Source: Paulinella micropora
Lineage: Eukaryota; Cercozoa; Imbricatea; Euglyphida
DNA: 64,000 nt
Direction of reading: 5' to 3'
Assembly (NCBI GenBank): GCA_009731375.1
Contig: BJOX01000067.1
Location: forward strand, 602,142-666,141
Shown here piece after piece: positions 32,135 to 45,049 of this stretch. Within the stretch, counting starts at the first letter, position 1, and each line of letters begins with the position of its first letter. Below the pieces are notes generated by a model that saw only the letters and a list, made by a program, of their open reading frames with translations, made no database searches and was not told the DNA's origin. The translations under genes were made by a program, and so were the position numbers.

Positions 32135-33376
32135 TGAATGGGTGACGAGTGAGAGGATAGAATAATAGGAATGGAGAAAGATGAAAGATGTGAAAGAAGA
32201 TGAGAGACGACGAGATGAGAAGAATACGAACTGCGAATACGAACTGCGGGCAAATAACGGGGTGACGACGGTATTACTGAATTGCGGGTATACGATGGGT
32301 GATATTGGATTCAATGACTTGCGGGTATATGAGGGGGTGATAACGGTATAAATGAATTGCGGGACTTTATAAGGGGGTGATGAGAATATGAATGACATAG
32401 GAGTTTGTAGATGAATGAAGATGAGGGAGGGGGAGCGGTATACTTTTACTTTCACAGGTACGGTGACGGGCATGCGACATGCATTTTATACCAACAAGGT
32501 ACACATTGTGACGACGCGGGCTATACAGACAAATACGGGAAGATTATGATATCCTTCAGGCTCACGGGTATAGGAATATGTAATATCAAGTGACTTTACG
32601 GGGTGATGGGGGAAATAACAAACTGACATATCGGGCATAGCGGATATATCGGGAAATGAATGACATACATGTCTTATGCCTGATAGGCTCATGGGGGAAA
32701 CGGGGGAGCGGACTGGCACAAGACTTTATTTTATTCCGCTCTGTGACGAGCGATGATATGGAACTTTATATATTCTTCTTATACCAGCGGATACAAGGGA
32801 CATACGGGTTGACCGGGGGGAATAATGCATATTGACTGATTCAGTTTAGATAGAGAGGGGTAGAATAGCGAGGGGGAGGAAAACAGGGGATAAGAAATAG
32901 GGATAGTCAATAGGATGGATAGGATAGTCGGGGGATGGATGGTATAGTCGAAGGATAGGATAGTGAGAGGGGAGGGGGCGCGGGACAGAAATGAGAAAGA
33001 TGAAGAAGAAAGATGACGAGAAGAAAGAGAAAGGGGACAACGGGAAAGCGGCAACTCTGACACTCGGGTGATGGGGGGCACCAGAGTGAGAATATCACAC
33101 AGGGGGGGCTCACAAAGGGGGACATGGACCTTTGGGGGGGAGAAGGGATGGAGTGATGAATGGATAGGGAGGGGTATGTATATCATTCGTGTTATTAGTC
33201 CTCAGGTTCGTTTCAAGCATGGCGTTTCAGAGCCGGAGGGGCCTTGGTGGGGGTAGCAAAGGTCCGGGGGAGCCTTTCCTTGCCTACGTTACCTCTGGGC
33301 TGGGCGACCGGGACTACAGCGCACCGAGAGGGCATTATGAGGCTATTAAAAGCCAGAAGTATCAGTTAGAGTTAAA
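32135..33376 (+). other. 3' non-coding region of the gypsy-like element
   Basis: Purine-rich, with loose repeats such as GAATTGCGGG (at ~32278, 32353) and GGGGTGA. No supported ORF. One weak frame, 33068-33256, is not protein-like. Confidence 0.4.
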
Positions 33377-33625
33377 GTGGGATTCGGCGTGATCGAGACG
33401 GGGGCGGCTTCGACAAGTGGGATTCGGCGTGACCGAGACGGGGGCGGCTTCGAGTTAAAGTGGGATTCGGCGTGATCGAGACGGGGGCGGCTTCGAGTTA
33501 AAGTGGGATTCGGCGTGACCGAGACGGTGGCGGCTTCGACAAGTGGGATTCGGCGTGACTGAGACGGGGGCGGCTTCGAGTTAAAGTGGGATTCGGCGTG
33601 ACCGAGACGGGGGCGGCTTCAACAC
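33377..33625 (+). repeat. Minisatellite, 38-43 bp unit, about six copies
   Basis: Units begin AGTGGGATTCGGCGTGA and contain GACGGGGGCGGCTTCGA. They come in a long form ending GAGTTAA and a short form ending GACA. The array lies in the 3' region of the gypsy-like element, upstream of the 3' LTR. Confidence 0.85.
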
Positions 33626-34157
33626 GTTGGAGGCGGCGTGACCCGGACGGCGGCTGCGTCAGGGCACGAGGAGCAGCAACAACATATGGATATCGATCGA
33701 ACGACGGCGCGGCTTGGGAAGCATCGGATCGGCGGGTTCAACGGAGTCACGGAAGCGGGAAGGGACGACTCGCCCAGGATAGTATAAACCGACACTAGGT
33801 CGGTGGGACGTTGAGTGACTAGGGGCCGGTTACAAGGAATGGAGGATGAAGGACAAGTTGTGGTCTCAACGAAGGGGGGCATTTTCAGGCATGAGGGGCG
33901 GCGGCGGAAACCGATCCAACAGGCGACGAAGGGCGTAACGGGAAATTAACTAAAATTTTAAATGATGTAAGTGTTGGCGTTTTGGCCCAACCTACAATTT
34001 TGTTTAATTTATTATTACGGATACGGCGTCAACCGTCACTCAGGTTCGTATTTGCATGAAGTTTTATCCCGAGGTTGGTCGGCGGGTGCGTAAGTCCGAC
34101 TCCTTGCGCGCATACTCGGGCGAGCGTGCTCGGGGGGAGAAGGGATTATTTTAAGAT

Positions 34158-34320
34158 TATGCCGGCCCACCCGGTATATAATGGCAATACTGATCGTTCC
34201 GGTCTGTCGGTTATCCTTGGTCTGGAGATTACGGAGTCCCTTCTTTAGGTATTCCGAGTCCTCGGTCGTCATATCGTTAGTACCAGTTATCTGTTTATTA
34301 AATATCCTACTATCGTAACA
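34158..34320 (+). repeat. LTR right portion (3' copy) with TATA-like box
   Basis: Matches 8924-9080, including TATATAAT at 34175-34182, CCCTTCTTTAG at 34238-34248 and the CGTAACA end. It differs by a few substitutions and a short extra stretch near 34256. The LTR start is not clear; TGATGTAAG at about 33963 is one option. No matching target-site duplication was found beside the two copies. Confidence 0.65.
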
Positions 34321-34641
34321 GCGGTGCCAGTCTTCAAGTATTGTATTGATCTGAGTAATACTACTATCAGTGTCTTGCTGTCCGTGACTAAGACCGTCAC
34401 TGAAATACCAAGGAGTCACGATTGGTACGGTTCAACCGAAATCATCACCAGGATGCCATGATGTATTAATATGAAAATACTTCAGACGATCAAGGTGAGA
34501 GGAGAAATCTTCGCTTTTTTTACGCAAGCACTCAGTGACTTCAATCAGTACTTGCCACTCGTAGAGCTGAGTGGGAAGCAGAAGAGATAAAATGGAAGAG
34601 GTATCAAACTTAGAGATACAAAAAGAGAAAACAATTTGAAG

Positions 34642-34696
<55 letters not shown>

Positions 34697-34706
34697 NNNN
34701 NNNNNN

Positions 34707-34737
<31 letters not shown>

Positions 34738-35030
34738 CAGTCACAGTTTCCGTTCATGCAAAGACCCGATGCAGTTTAGCGTCATGCTTAATTACTAGTA
34801 CTGGCAATAAGAAAACTTGTGTATTTACTCAATGATCACTGATGCCAAAATGATAACTTGAGGGAAAACAGCTCCCTGATTTAAGAAATTACAAGATGAG
34901 TGGTCGAAAGATACAACAGTAAGGCTCACTGCTTGAATTTAAATACTGCAAACACACGCAAAAATATAATTTTGGCCGGCATAAAGACGACGATGCAACA
35001 TACATGCAAACATAGATTGGTGCAAGTATA
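34321..35030. other. Non-coding sequence with poly-A and an N gap
   Basis: No ORF is supported. Poly-A runs at about 34646-34696 and 34708-34736 flank ten N (34697-34706). The remainder is single-copy by eye. Confidence 0.4.
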
Positions 35031-35258
35031 TATGCATACATACATGCATGCATGCATGCATGCATGCATACATACATACATACTTACTTACTTACTTATA
35101 TGCATAAATACATACATACATACATACGTTCATACATACATACATAAATACGTAGGTACGTAAGTACGTACGTACGTACGTACGTACGTAAGTACGTACG
35201 TATGTACGTACGTACATACAAACATACGTACGTACATACATACATACATACATACATA

Positions 35259-35297
<39 letters not shown>

Positions 35298-35348
35298 CAT
35301 ATGATCGTCATCGTCGTCGTCGTCGTCGTCAACATCAACATCAACATC

Positions 35349-35384
<36 letters not shown>

Positions 35385-35769
35385 AACAACAACAATAACA
35401 ACAATAACAACAACAACATCATCAACAACAACAACAACAAAGACGAAGAAGAAGAAGAAGAAGAAGAAGAAGAAGAAGAAGAAGAAAAAGAAGAAGAAGA
35501 AGAAGAAGAAGAAGAAGAAGAAAGAGAAGAAGAAGAAGAAGGAGGAGGAGGAGGAGGAGGAGAAGAAGAAGAAGAAGAAGAAGAAGAAGAAGAAGAAGAA
35601 GAAGGAGAAGGAGAAGAAGAAGAAGAAGGAGAAGGAGAAGAAGAAGGAGAAGGAGAAGGAGGAGGAAGGAGAAGAAGAAGGAGAAGAAGGAGGAGGAGAA
35701 GTAGGAGGAGGAGGAGGAGAAGGAGGAGAAGGAGGAGGAGAAGGAGGAGGAGAAGGAGGAGGAGGAGGA

Positions 35770-35804
<35 letters not shown>

Positions 35805-36056
35805 AGAAGAAGAAGAAGAAGAAGAAGAAGAAAGACGAGGGAGGAGGAGGAGGAGGAGGAGAAGAGGGAGAAGAAGAAGAAGAAGAAAAAGAAGAAGAAG
35901 AAGAAGAAGAAGAAGAAGAAGAAGAAGAAGAAGAAGAAGAAGAAGAAGAGGAGGAGGAGGAGGAGAAGGAGAAGGAGAAGAAGGAGAAGGAGAAGGAGGA
36001 GGAGGAGGAGGAGGAGGAGAAGAAGAAGAAGAAGAAGAAGAAGAAGAAGACTCTCT
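35031..36056 (+). repeat. Tetra- and trinucleotide arrays, ending in a ~600-bp polypurine tract
   Basis: (CATA)n with (TACG)n variants runs to about 35301, then (GTC)n, (AAC)n and (AAT)n. From 35441 to 36050 it is (GAA)n with (GGA)n, almost purely purine. Long GAA/GGA purine tracts can form triplex (H-DNA). This is followed by about 50 C and a 261-N gap (36112-36372). Confidence 0.9.
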
Positions 36057-36059
36057 CTA

Positions 36060-36111
<52 letters not shown>

Positions 36112-36372
36112 NNNNNNNNNNNNNNNNNNNNNNNNNNNNNNNNNNNNNNNNNNNNNNNNNNNNNNNNNNNNNNNNNNNNNNNNNNNNNNNNNNNNNNNNN
36201 NNNNNNNNNNNNNNNNNNNNNNNNNNNNNNNNNNNNNNNNNNNNNNNNNNNNNNNNNNNNNNNNNNNNNNNNNNNNNNNNNNNNNNNNNNNNNNNNNNNN
36301 NNNNNNNNNNNNNNNNNNNNNNNNNNNNNNNNNNNNNNNNNNNNNNNNNNNNNNNNNNNNNNNNNNNNNNNN

Positions 36373-37390
<1,018 letters not shown>

Positions 37391-37522
37391 TACATTCATA
37401 GATACATACATACATACATGCATGTATGTACGTATGTATGTACGTATGTATGTACGTATGTATACGTATGTATGTACGTATGTATGTATGTATGTATGTA
37501 TGTATGTGCATGTATGTATGTA

Positions 37523-37555
<33 letters not shown>

Positions 37556-37804
37556 ATGTGTGTGTGTATGTGTATGTATGTATGTATGTATGTATGTATG
37601 CGTATGTATGTACGTACGTACGTACGTATGTATGTATGCATGTATGTATGTACATGTATGTATGTATGTGTACGTATGTATGTATGTATGTATGCATGTA
37701 TGTATGTATGTATGTGTATGTATGTATGTATGTATGTATGTATGTATGTATGTGTACGTATGTATGCATGTATGCATGTATGTATGTATGTATGTATGTA
37801 TATG

Positions 37805-37836
<32 letters not shown>

Positions 37837-37851
37837 TGTATGTATGTTTTT
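37391..37851 (+). repeat. (TATG)n array
   Basis: Long (GTAT)n with CG and GC variants (GTAC, GCAT). Open on several frames only because the repeat lacks stops; not coding. Confidence 0.9.
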
Positions 37852-39598
37852 ACCGGCAAACTGGGACTTGAGTGCATCAAGACCTCGTATCCCTCCTCCC
37901 ATCACCTTGTATATATGTATGTATGTATTGTATGTATGTGTTTTTGAGTGCATCAAGACCTCTAATCCCACCTGCCATCACCTTGTATATGTATGTATGT
38001 ATGTATGTATGCATGTATGCATGTATATATCGTCAAGACCTCGTATCCCTCCTGCCATCACCTTGTATGTATGTATGTATCAATGTATGTATGCATGCAT
38101 GTATGTATGTATGTATGCATGTATGTATGCATGTATGTGTTTTTGAGCGCATCAAGATCTCTAATCCCTCCTGCCATCACCTTGTATGTATGTATGTATG
38201 AATGTATGTATGCATGCATGTATGTATGTATGTATGTATGTATGTGTTTTTGAGTGCATCAAGACCTCTAATCCCTCCTGCCATCACCTTGTATGTATGT
38301 ATGTATGTATGCATGTATGTATGTATGTATGTATGTATGTATGTATGTATGTATGTATGTGTCTAAGCCTCTTATCCCTCCTGCCATCACCTTGTATGTA
38401 TGTATGTATCAATGTATGTATGTATGTATGTATGTATGTATGTGTTTTTGAGTGCATCAAGACCTCTAATCCCTCCTGCCATCACCTTGTATGTATGTAT
38501 GTATCAATGTATGCATGTATATATGCATGTATGTATGTATGTATGTATGTATGTATGTGTGTGTCTAAGCCTCTTATCCCTCCTGCCATCACCTTGTATG
38601 TATGAATGTATGTATGTATGTATGTATGTATGTATGTGTTTTTGAGTGCATCAAGACCTCTAATCCCTCCTGCCATCACCTTGTATGTATGTATGTATCA
38701 ATGTATGCATGTATGTATGCATGCATGCATGAATGTATGTATGTATGTATGTGTATGTATGTGTCTAAGCCTCTTATCCCTCCTGCCATCACCTTGCATG
38801 TATGTATGTATGTATGTATGTATGTATGTATGTATGCATGTATGTATGTATGTATCATCAAGACCTCTAATCCCTCCTGCCATCACCTTGTATGTATGTA
38901 TGTATCAATGTATGCATGTATGTATGCATGCATGCATGTATGTATGTATGTATGTATGTATGTATGTATGTATGTATGTCTAAGCCTCTTATCCCTCCTG
39001 CCATCACCTTGTGTGTATGTATGTATGAATGTATGTATGTATGTATGTATGTATGTATCATCAAGACCTCTAATCCCTCCTGCCATCACCTTGTATGTAT
39101 GTATGTATGTATCAATGTATGTATGCATGCATGTATGTATGTATGTATGTATGTATGCATGTATATATGTATGTATGTGAGTGCATCAAGACCTCTAATC
39201 CCTCCTGCCATCACCTTGTATCAATGTATGTATCAATGTATGTATGTATGTATGCATGCATGTATGTATGTATGCATGCATGTATGTATGTATCATCAAG
39301 ACCTCTAATCCCTCCTGCCATCACCTTGTATGTATGTATGTATCAATGTATGTATGCATGCATGCATGTATGTATGTATGTATGTATGCATGTATGTATG
39401 TATGTTTGTATGTGTCTAAGCCTCTTACTCCTCCTGCCATCTTGATCACCTTGTATGTATGTATGTATGTATGCATGCATGTATGTATGTATGCATGTAC
39501 GTATGTATGTATGTATGCATGTATGTATGCATGTATGTATGTATGTATGTATGTATGTGTCTAAGCCTCTTACTCCTCCTGCCATCTTGATCACCTTG

Positions 39599-39629
<31 letters not shown>

Positions 39630-40461
39630 TGTGTCTAAGCCTCTTACTCCTCCTGCCATCTTGATCACCTTGTATGTATGTATGTATGTATGTATGTATT
39701 TATGTATGTATGTATGTATGTATGTGTCTAAGCTCTCTTATCACTCCTGCCATCTTGATCACCTTGTATGTATGTATGTATGTGTGTATGTATGTATGTA
39801 TGTATGTATGTAATGTGTCTAAGCCTCTTACTCCTCCTGCCATCTTGATCACCTTGTATGTATGTATGTATGTATGTATGTATGTATGTGGCTGAGCCTC
39901 TTATCCCTGCTGCCATCTTGATCACCTTGTATGTATGTATGTATGTATGTATGCATGTATGTATGTATGTATGTATGTATGCATGTATGTATGTATGTAT
40001 GTATGTGTCTAAGCCTCTTACTCCTGCTGCCATCTTGATCGCCTTGTATGTATGTATGTATGTATGTACGTATGCATGTATGTATGTATGTATGCATGTA
40101 TGTATGTATATATGTACGTATGTATGTGTCTAAGCCTCTTACTCCTCCGGCCATCTTGATCACCTTGTATGTATGTATGCATGTATGTATGTATGTATGT
40201 ATGTATGTATGTGTCTAAGCCTCTTATCCCTCCTGCCATCTTGATCACCTTGTATGTGTGTGTGGATATATGGATGTATGTATGTAGTATGTACTTACGT
40301 GTGTATGTATGTATGTATGTATATGTCTAAGCCTCTTACTCCTGCTGCCATCTTGATCACCTTGTATGTATGTACGTATCAATGTATGTATGCATGTATG
40401 TATGTATGTATGTATGTGTCTAAGCCTCTTACTCCTGCTGCCATCTTGATCACCTTGTATG

Positions 40462-40492
<31 letters not shown>

Positions 40493-40654
40493 ATGTCAAA
40501 GCCTCTTACTCCTCCTGCCATCTTGATCACCTTGTATGTATGTAAGTATGTATGCATGTATGTTGTATATGTATGTATGTATGTATGTATGCATGTATGA
40601 TTGTATGTATGTATGTGTCTAAGCCTCTTACTCCTCCTGCCATCTTGATCACCT
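37852..40654 (+). repeat. About 28-copy array of an exon 3' end fused to (GTAT)n
   Basis: The first copy (37852-37911) is the longest: TTTTACCGGCAAACTGGG, then GAGTGCATCAAGACC and CATCACCTT before GTATAT. Later copies keep only the last 30-45 bases, each followed by GTATGT and a (TATG)n block, every ~75-145 bp. Type A (GAGTGCATCAAGACCTC) and type B (GTCTAAGCCTCTTATCCC) alternate between about 38250 and 39000. From 39410 all copies are type C, with CTTGATCACC inserted. The possible frame in type A reads [12 protein letters not shown]. The parental exon's function is unknown. Confidence 0.85.
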
Positions 40655-41480
40655 TGTATGTATGTATGTATGTATGTATGTACATATGTATGTATGTTTT
40701 TATTTATTTATGTATGTATGTATGTATGCATGCATGCATGTATCTATGTATGAGTACTTGTATGTATGTATCAGTACTTGTATGTATGTATGTATGTATG
40801 TATGTATGTATGTATGTATCAGTACTTGTATGTATGTATGTATGTATGTACATATGTATGTACATATGTATGTATGTATGTATGCATGTATGTATGCATG
40901 TACGTATGCATGTATGTATGTATGCATATTATTTATTCAGTATGTATTTAAAGACATGCAATACAAACAATACATAAAAGACATAAAAGACATACAAGAA
41001 ATACAAGATATACAATACATACAATACATACATACATGAGAACAAGTGAAGAAAGAATCTTTACACTGCATGTTGCATGTTCTCTAACTTCAAGGACCCT
41101 CTGACACGACGTTCTCTTTCTCGTTTTGCTTGCTGTGCTGTCCTTGTTTTGGTTGTTGTTAGTTGCAGCGAAAAGGGTCAGGATGCGGTTGATTAGTCTT
41201 AATGTATGCGTAGACAATACAATACAATACAACTAGTATACATACACTGCAAGACATACAAGACGTACAAAACATACAAGACATACAAGACATACAAGAC
41301 ATATAAGACATACAAAGACATCAAAGGTAAACAAGACATACAAAGACATACAAGACATATACAAGACATACAACGTATGCATGTATGTATCACTCATGTA
41401 CCGGAGGCGCCTCCTGGAGATAATCGGCAATGACGTAGGCCCGCGATAACGTATGTTTGTTTTTTTTGTTGCCAACGACC
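40655..41480 (+). repeat. (TATG)n and (ACAT)n arrays around a unique island
   Basis: (TATG)n to about 40940 with AGTACTTG interruptions at ~40754, 40772 and 40821, then (ACATA)n. A unique island at 41040-41215 and another at 41395-41450 (MYRRRLLEIIGNDVGPR followed by TAA, then GTATGT) are not assigned. The second might be the end of a coding sequence. Confidence 0.5.
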
Positions 41481-41966
41481 TTCCACAGCACTTCCTACCT
41501 ACCTACCTACCTACCTACCTACCTACCTACCTTCCTTCCTTCCTTCCTTCCTTCCTCCTTCCTTCCTTCCTTCTTCCTTCCTTCCTTCCTTCCTTCCTTT
41601 CTTTCTTCCTTTCTTCCTTCCTTCCTTCCTTCCTCTCTCTCATCTCTCTCTCTCCCTCATCTCTCTCTCTCAGTCTTCTCTCTCTCTCACTCGCTCTCTC
41701 TCTCTCATCTTATGTATATTATGTATGTAGTGACGGGGCTGTGCATGTATGTATGTTATGTATGTTATGTATGCATGTATGTATACATGTTGTGCATGTT
41801 ATATGTATGCATGTATGTATGTATGTATGTATGTATGTATGTATGCATGCATGCATGCATGCATCCATGCATTCATGTATGTATGTATGCATGCATGCAT
41901 GCATGCATGTATGTATGTACACATATGTATGTATGTATGCATGCTGCATGCATGCATGCATGTATG

Positions 41967-42001
<35 letters not shown>

Positions 42002-42114
42002 GTGTTTATGTATGTACATATGTATGTATGTATGTATGTATGTGTGTATGCATGCATGCATGCAAGGAATTCATGTATGGTTGTATGGTGCAAACATATT
42101 AAATATATATATAT

Positions 42115-42162
<48 letters not shown>

Positions 42163-42336
42163 GTATGTATGTATGTATGTATATATACATATTTACATAT
42201 ATGTATGTACATATATATATACATATATATATACACATACATATATATATGTATATACATATATATATATGTGTGTATGTACATATGTATATATATATAC
42301 ATTATGTGTATATGTATGTATATATGTATATATATG

Positions 42337-42368
<32 letters not shown>

Positions 42369-42494
42369 AGTGTGTGTTTGCGTATGTGTATGTGTATGTG
42401 AGTGTGTGTTTGTGTATGTGTATGTGTGTGTATGTATGTGTATGTGTATGTATGTGTATGTGTATGTGTATATGTGTGTGTGTGTGTTTGTGTA
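41481..42494 (+). repeat. (CCTA)n, (CCTT)n, (TATG)n, (TG)n and (TA)n arrays
   Basis: No gene. Sequence passes from (CTAC)n and (CTTC)n to (CT)n, then (TATG)n with GCATGC blocks, (TA)n and (TG)n. Confidence 0.85.
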
Positions 42495-42587
42495 GCAAAA
42501 TTGTCGTGACAGGGGCGTTTCATGTATTTATATCTGTGTCTATGCATGTATGTTTGCATATGCATGTGCGTCTGTAATGCGTGTTAG

Positions 42588-42694
42588 GCGACAAAGTTGT
42601 GGTGACGGGGGCGCGGTGGCTTGTGACGCCGGCCCGTCCTGGCTTTTCGGCAACCGCCTATGCGCGGCCTGTCGTCTTTTTGCCTGACCATCAG
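42588..42694 (+). CDS. Probable exon (unknown protein)
   Basis: Acceptor GTGTTAG (42581-42587) and donor CAG|GTTATC. The open frame reads GDKVVVTGARWLVTP and FSATAYARPVVFLPDHQ. A 5'-partial copy (TAGCAAAATTGTCGTGACAG, ~42492-42518) lies upstream and passes into TATTTA, the same arrangement as at other exons here. Its end phase (0) does not fit the start of the exon at 43449 (needs two bases), so an exon may be lost in the N gap at 43259-43326, or it belongs to another transcript. Confidence 0.5.
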
Positions 42695-42750
42695 GTTATC
42701 ACTACCACATTTTCCTTGTATTAGATATATTTGTATGTTAAAACTTACCA

Positions 42751-42782
<32 letters not shown>

Positions 42783-43448
42783 TACCACCACCACCACCAC
42801 ACACACACACACACACTCTTTCCCACTTCTTCAGCACAATGACCTGTGACTTGAAGCGCTTCCTTCTCAGCCGATTCTGATCGCGGGTGCTTGTGTAGTA
42901 ATTCGTTTGAAAGCTCTCATCCAGAGCTTTCTAATGAGCTCTGCACACAAAGCGACGGCTCAGAACGAGTCACTTGAAATCATAGATCATTCTACTTGAG
43001 AACTAGTAACTTCGCTTGCTCACTATTATTATTATTATTATTATTATTGGCCCTGTCGCCAGTTCGATTCCCGTCGGTGCCACCAGTATTTTCATTGAAC
43101 ATACCGGTCTGTCTGGAAGTGTTGGAACTGCCCTTACGGGGGTGTCATTAGAGCCTATCGTCAATTCTTCGTACTCCCCTCACGGGTGAGACGATGGAGG
43201 CGCATGTGCAGATTTGCATCAGCCATTGACAGAGAAGCACTATTATTATTATTATTATNNNNNNNNNNNNNNNNNNNNNNNNNNNNNNNNNNNNNNNNNN
43301 NNNNNNNNNNNNNNNNNNNNNNNNNNCCCCCCCCCCCCCCCCCTCTCTCACCTCGAGTAATTCAAAATAGCATGCAGGAAACCAAATGAAATTTTCGGTG
43401 AGTATGTATGCTAGGTATGTAATGTGCGTATTATATCTTGTCTTGTAG
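42695..43448 (+). other. Intron with poly-C, unique segment and 68-N gap
   Basis: Poly-C and (CAC)n to about 42820, then single-copy DNA (42840-43200) with GTTCGATTCCC at about 43063, (ATT)n next to the gap, 17 C after it, and the acceptor CTTGTAG at 43442-43448. Confidence 0.5.
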
Positions 43449-43740
43449 TTCCCTCTGGGTGGCTCTCCCTATTTCTTCCTCCTCTCCCTCACCCGTCCCT
43501 CCGCTTCCTTTCGCCTCTCCTTCCCCCTCTGGTACAACTTCCAACAGCACAACTTTGGATCGCACCGGCACAACTTTCGGCACAACTCTTGCCACAACTT
43601 CGGACCTCCCCGGCACAACTTTTGGATCACCCACAAGTTTGGATCCACTGCAGAGTTGTGACGATGTGAATGGCAATGCGGTGTGCGACACAGAGGACCC
43701 TTGTATTTTACTACCTTGTCCCAAGGTCTGTCCTGACTAT
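43449..43740 (+). CDS. Exon 1 of the satellite-intron gene: Ser/Thr-rich and Cys-rich ectodomain
   Basis: Acceptor TTGTAG, donor TAT|GTATGT. The frame encodes a Ser/Pro-rich start, a Thr/Gly-rich mucin-like part (TGTTFGTTLATTSDLPGTTF) and a Cys cluster, SCDDVNGNAVCDTEDPC, resembling Ca2+-binding thrombospondin type 3 repeats. It ends in phase 0 (PDY), matching the next exon. This looks extracellular. The gene start is not in view. Confidence 0.55.
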
Positions 43741-44700
43741 GTATGTATGTATGTATGTATGTACGTATGTATGTACGTATGTATGTACGTATGTATGTAC
43801 GTATGTATGTACGTATGTATGTACGTATGTATGTATTTTACTACCTTGTCCCAAGGTCTGTCCTGACTATGCACGTATGTATGTATGTATGTATGTATGT
43901 ACGTATGTATGTATGTATGTATGTATGTATGTATGTATGTATGTATGTATTTTACTGCCTTGTCCCAAGGTCTGTCCTGACTATGCATGTATGTATGTAT
44001 GTATGTACGTCTGTATGTATGTATGTATGTATGTATGTACGTATCTACGTATGTTGTATTTTACTGCCTTGTCCCAAGGTCTATCCTGACTATGTATGTA
44101 TGTATGTATGTGTGTATGTATGTATGTATGTATGTATGTATGTACGTACGTATGTATTTTACTACCTTGTCCCAAGGTCTGTCCTGACTATGTATGTATG
44201 TATGTATGTATGTATGTATGTATTTTACTGCCTTGTCCCAAGGTCTGTCCTGACTATGTACGTATGTATGTATGTATCTATGTAATGTATGTATGTATGT
44301 ATGTATGTATGTATGTATATATGTATGTATGTATGTATGTATGTACGTACGTATGTATTTTGCTACCTTGTCCCAAGGTCTGTCCTGACTATGTATGTAT
44401 GTATGTATGTATGTATGTATGTATGTATTTTACTGCCTTGTCCCAAGGTCTGTCCTGACTATGTATGTATGTATGTATGTATGTTTGTATGTATGTATGT
44501 ATGTACGTATGTACGTATGTATGTATGTATGTATGTATGTATGTATGTATGTATGTGTGTATGTATGTATGTATGTATGTATGTACGTATGTATTATGTA
44601 TGTATTGTATGCATGCAGCATGTATGTATGTATGTAAGTATGTATGTGTGTATATATGTATGTATGCATGCATGTATGTAATGTATGTATGTATGCGTAC
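43741..44700 (+). repeat. Intron made of (TATG)n with seven 3'-partial exon copies
   Basis: Copies of the last ~45 bases of the preceding exon, beginning TATTTTACTACCTTGTCCC (or ACTGCC) and ending GACTAT, recur at about 43835, 43948, 44057, 44155, 44221, 44356 and 44427. Each is followed by a GTATGT donor and (GTAT)n, with GTAC variants. The 5' part of the exon is never repeated. Confidence 0.85.
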
Positions 44701-44759
44701 GTGCATCCGTATACACGCATGTATCTTCTGTAATCTCTCTTTGCTCTTGTTTTGTTTAG

Positions 44760-44867
44760 GAATCATCACTATCTAGAGTGCTGTGTGCGTTGACGTCGTC
44801 TTTCCCTCCTGCTCTGTCTGCTGAGGCACGTACGTGCGTACAGGACAAGTCCGAAACACCTTCTCTT

Positions 44868-44868
<1 letters not shown>
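44760..44868 (+). CDS. Exon 2 of the satellite-intron gene
   Basis: The acceptor is strong: CTCTTGTTTTGTTTAG. The frame encodes ESSLSRVLCALTSSFPPALS and ARTCVQDKSETPSL, ending CTT G in phase 1 at GTTATC. Phases match the neighbours (0 at the start, 1 at the end). A 3'-partial copy (~44942-44990, from CACGTACGTGCGTACAGG) lies downstream, between (CA)n and (CT)n arrays. Function unknown. Confidence 0.55.
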
Positions 44869-44938
<70 letters not shown>

Positions 44939-44989
44939 ACTGAGTCACGTACGTGCGTACAGGACAAGTCTGAAACACCTTCGCTTGGT

Positions 44990-45034
<45 letters not shown>

Positions 45035-45049
45035 NNNNNNNNNNTTTGG

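Noticed and set aside
37852-40654. CRISPR-like regular repeats
   Set aside because: The spacers are all the same tetranucleotide, there is no cas gene, and the genome is eukaryotic.
41384-41450. Internal exon ending at GTATGT (41451)
   Set aside because: All three frames contain a stop before the donor, so it cannot be an internal coding exon; a terminal exon or chance remains.
43040-43090. A tRNA gene
   Set aside because: A T-arm-like sequence and a following ACCA are present, but no matching acceptor stem, D-arm or anticodon arm could be found upstream.
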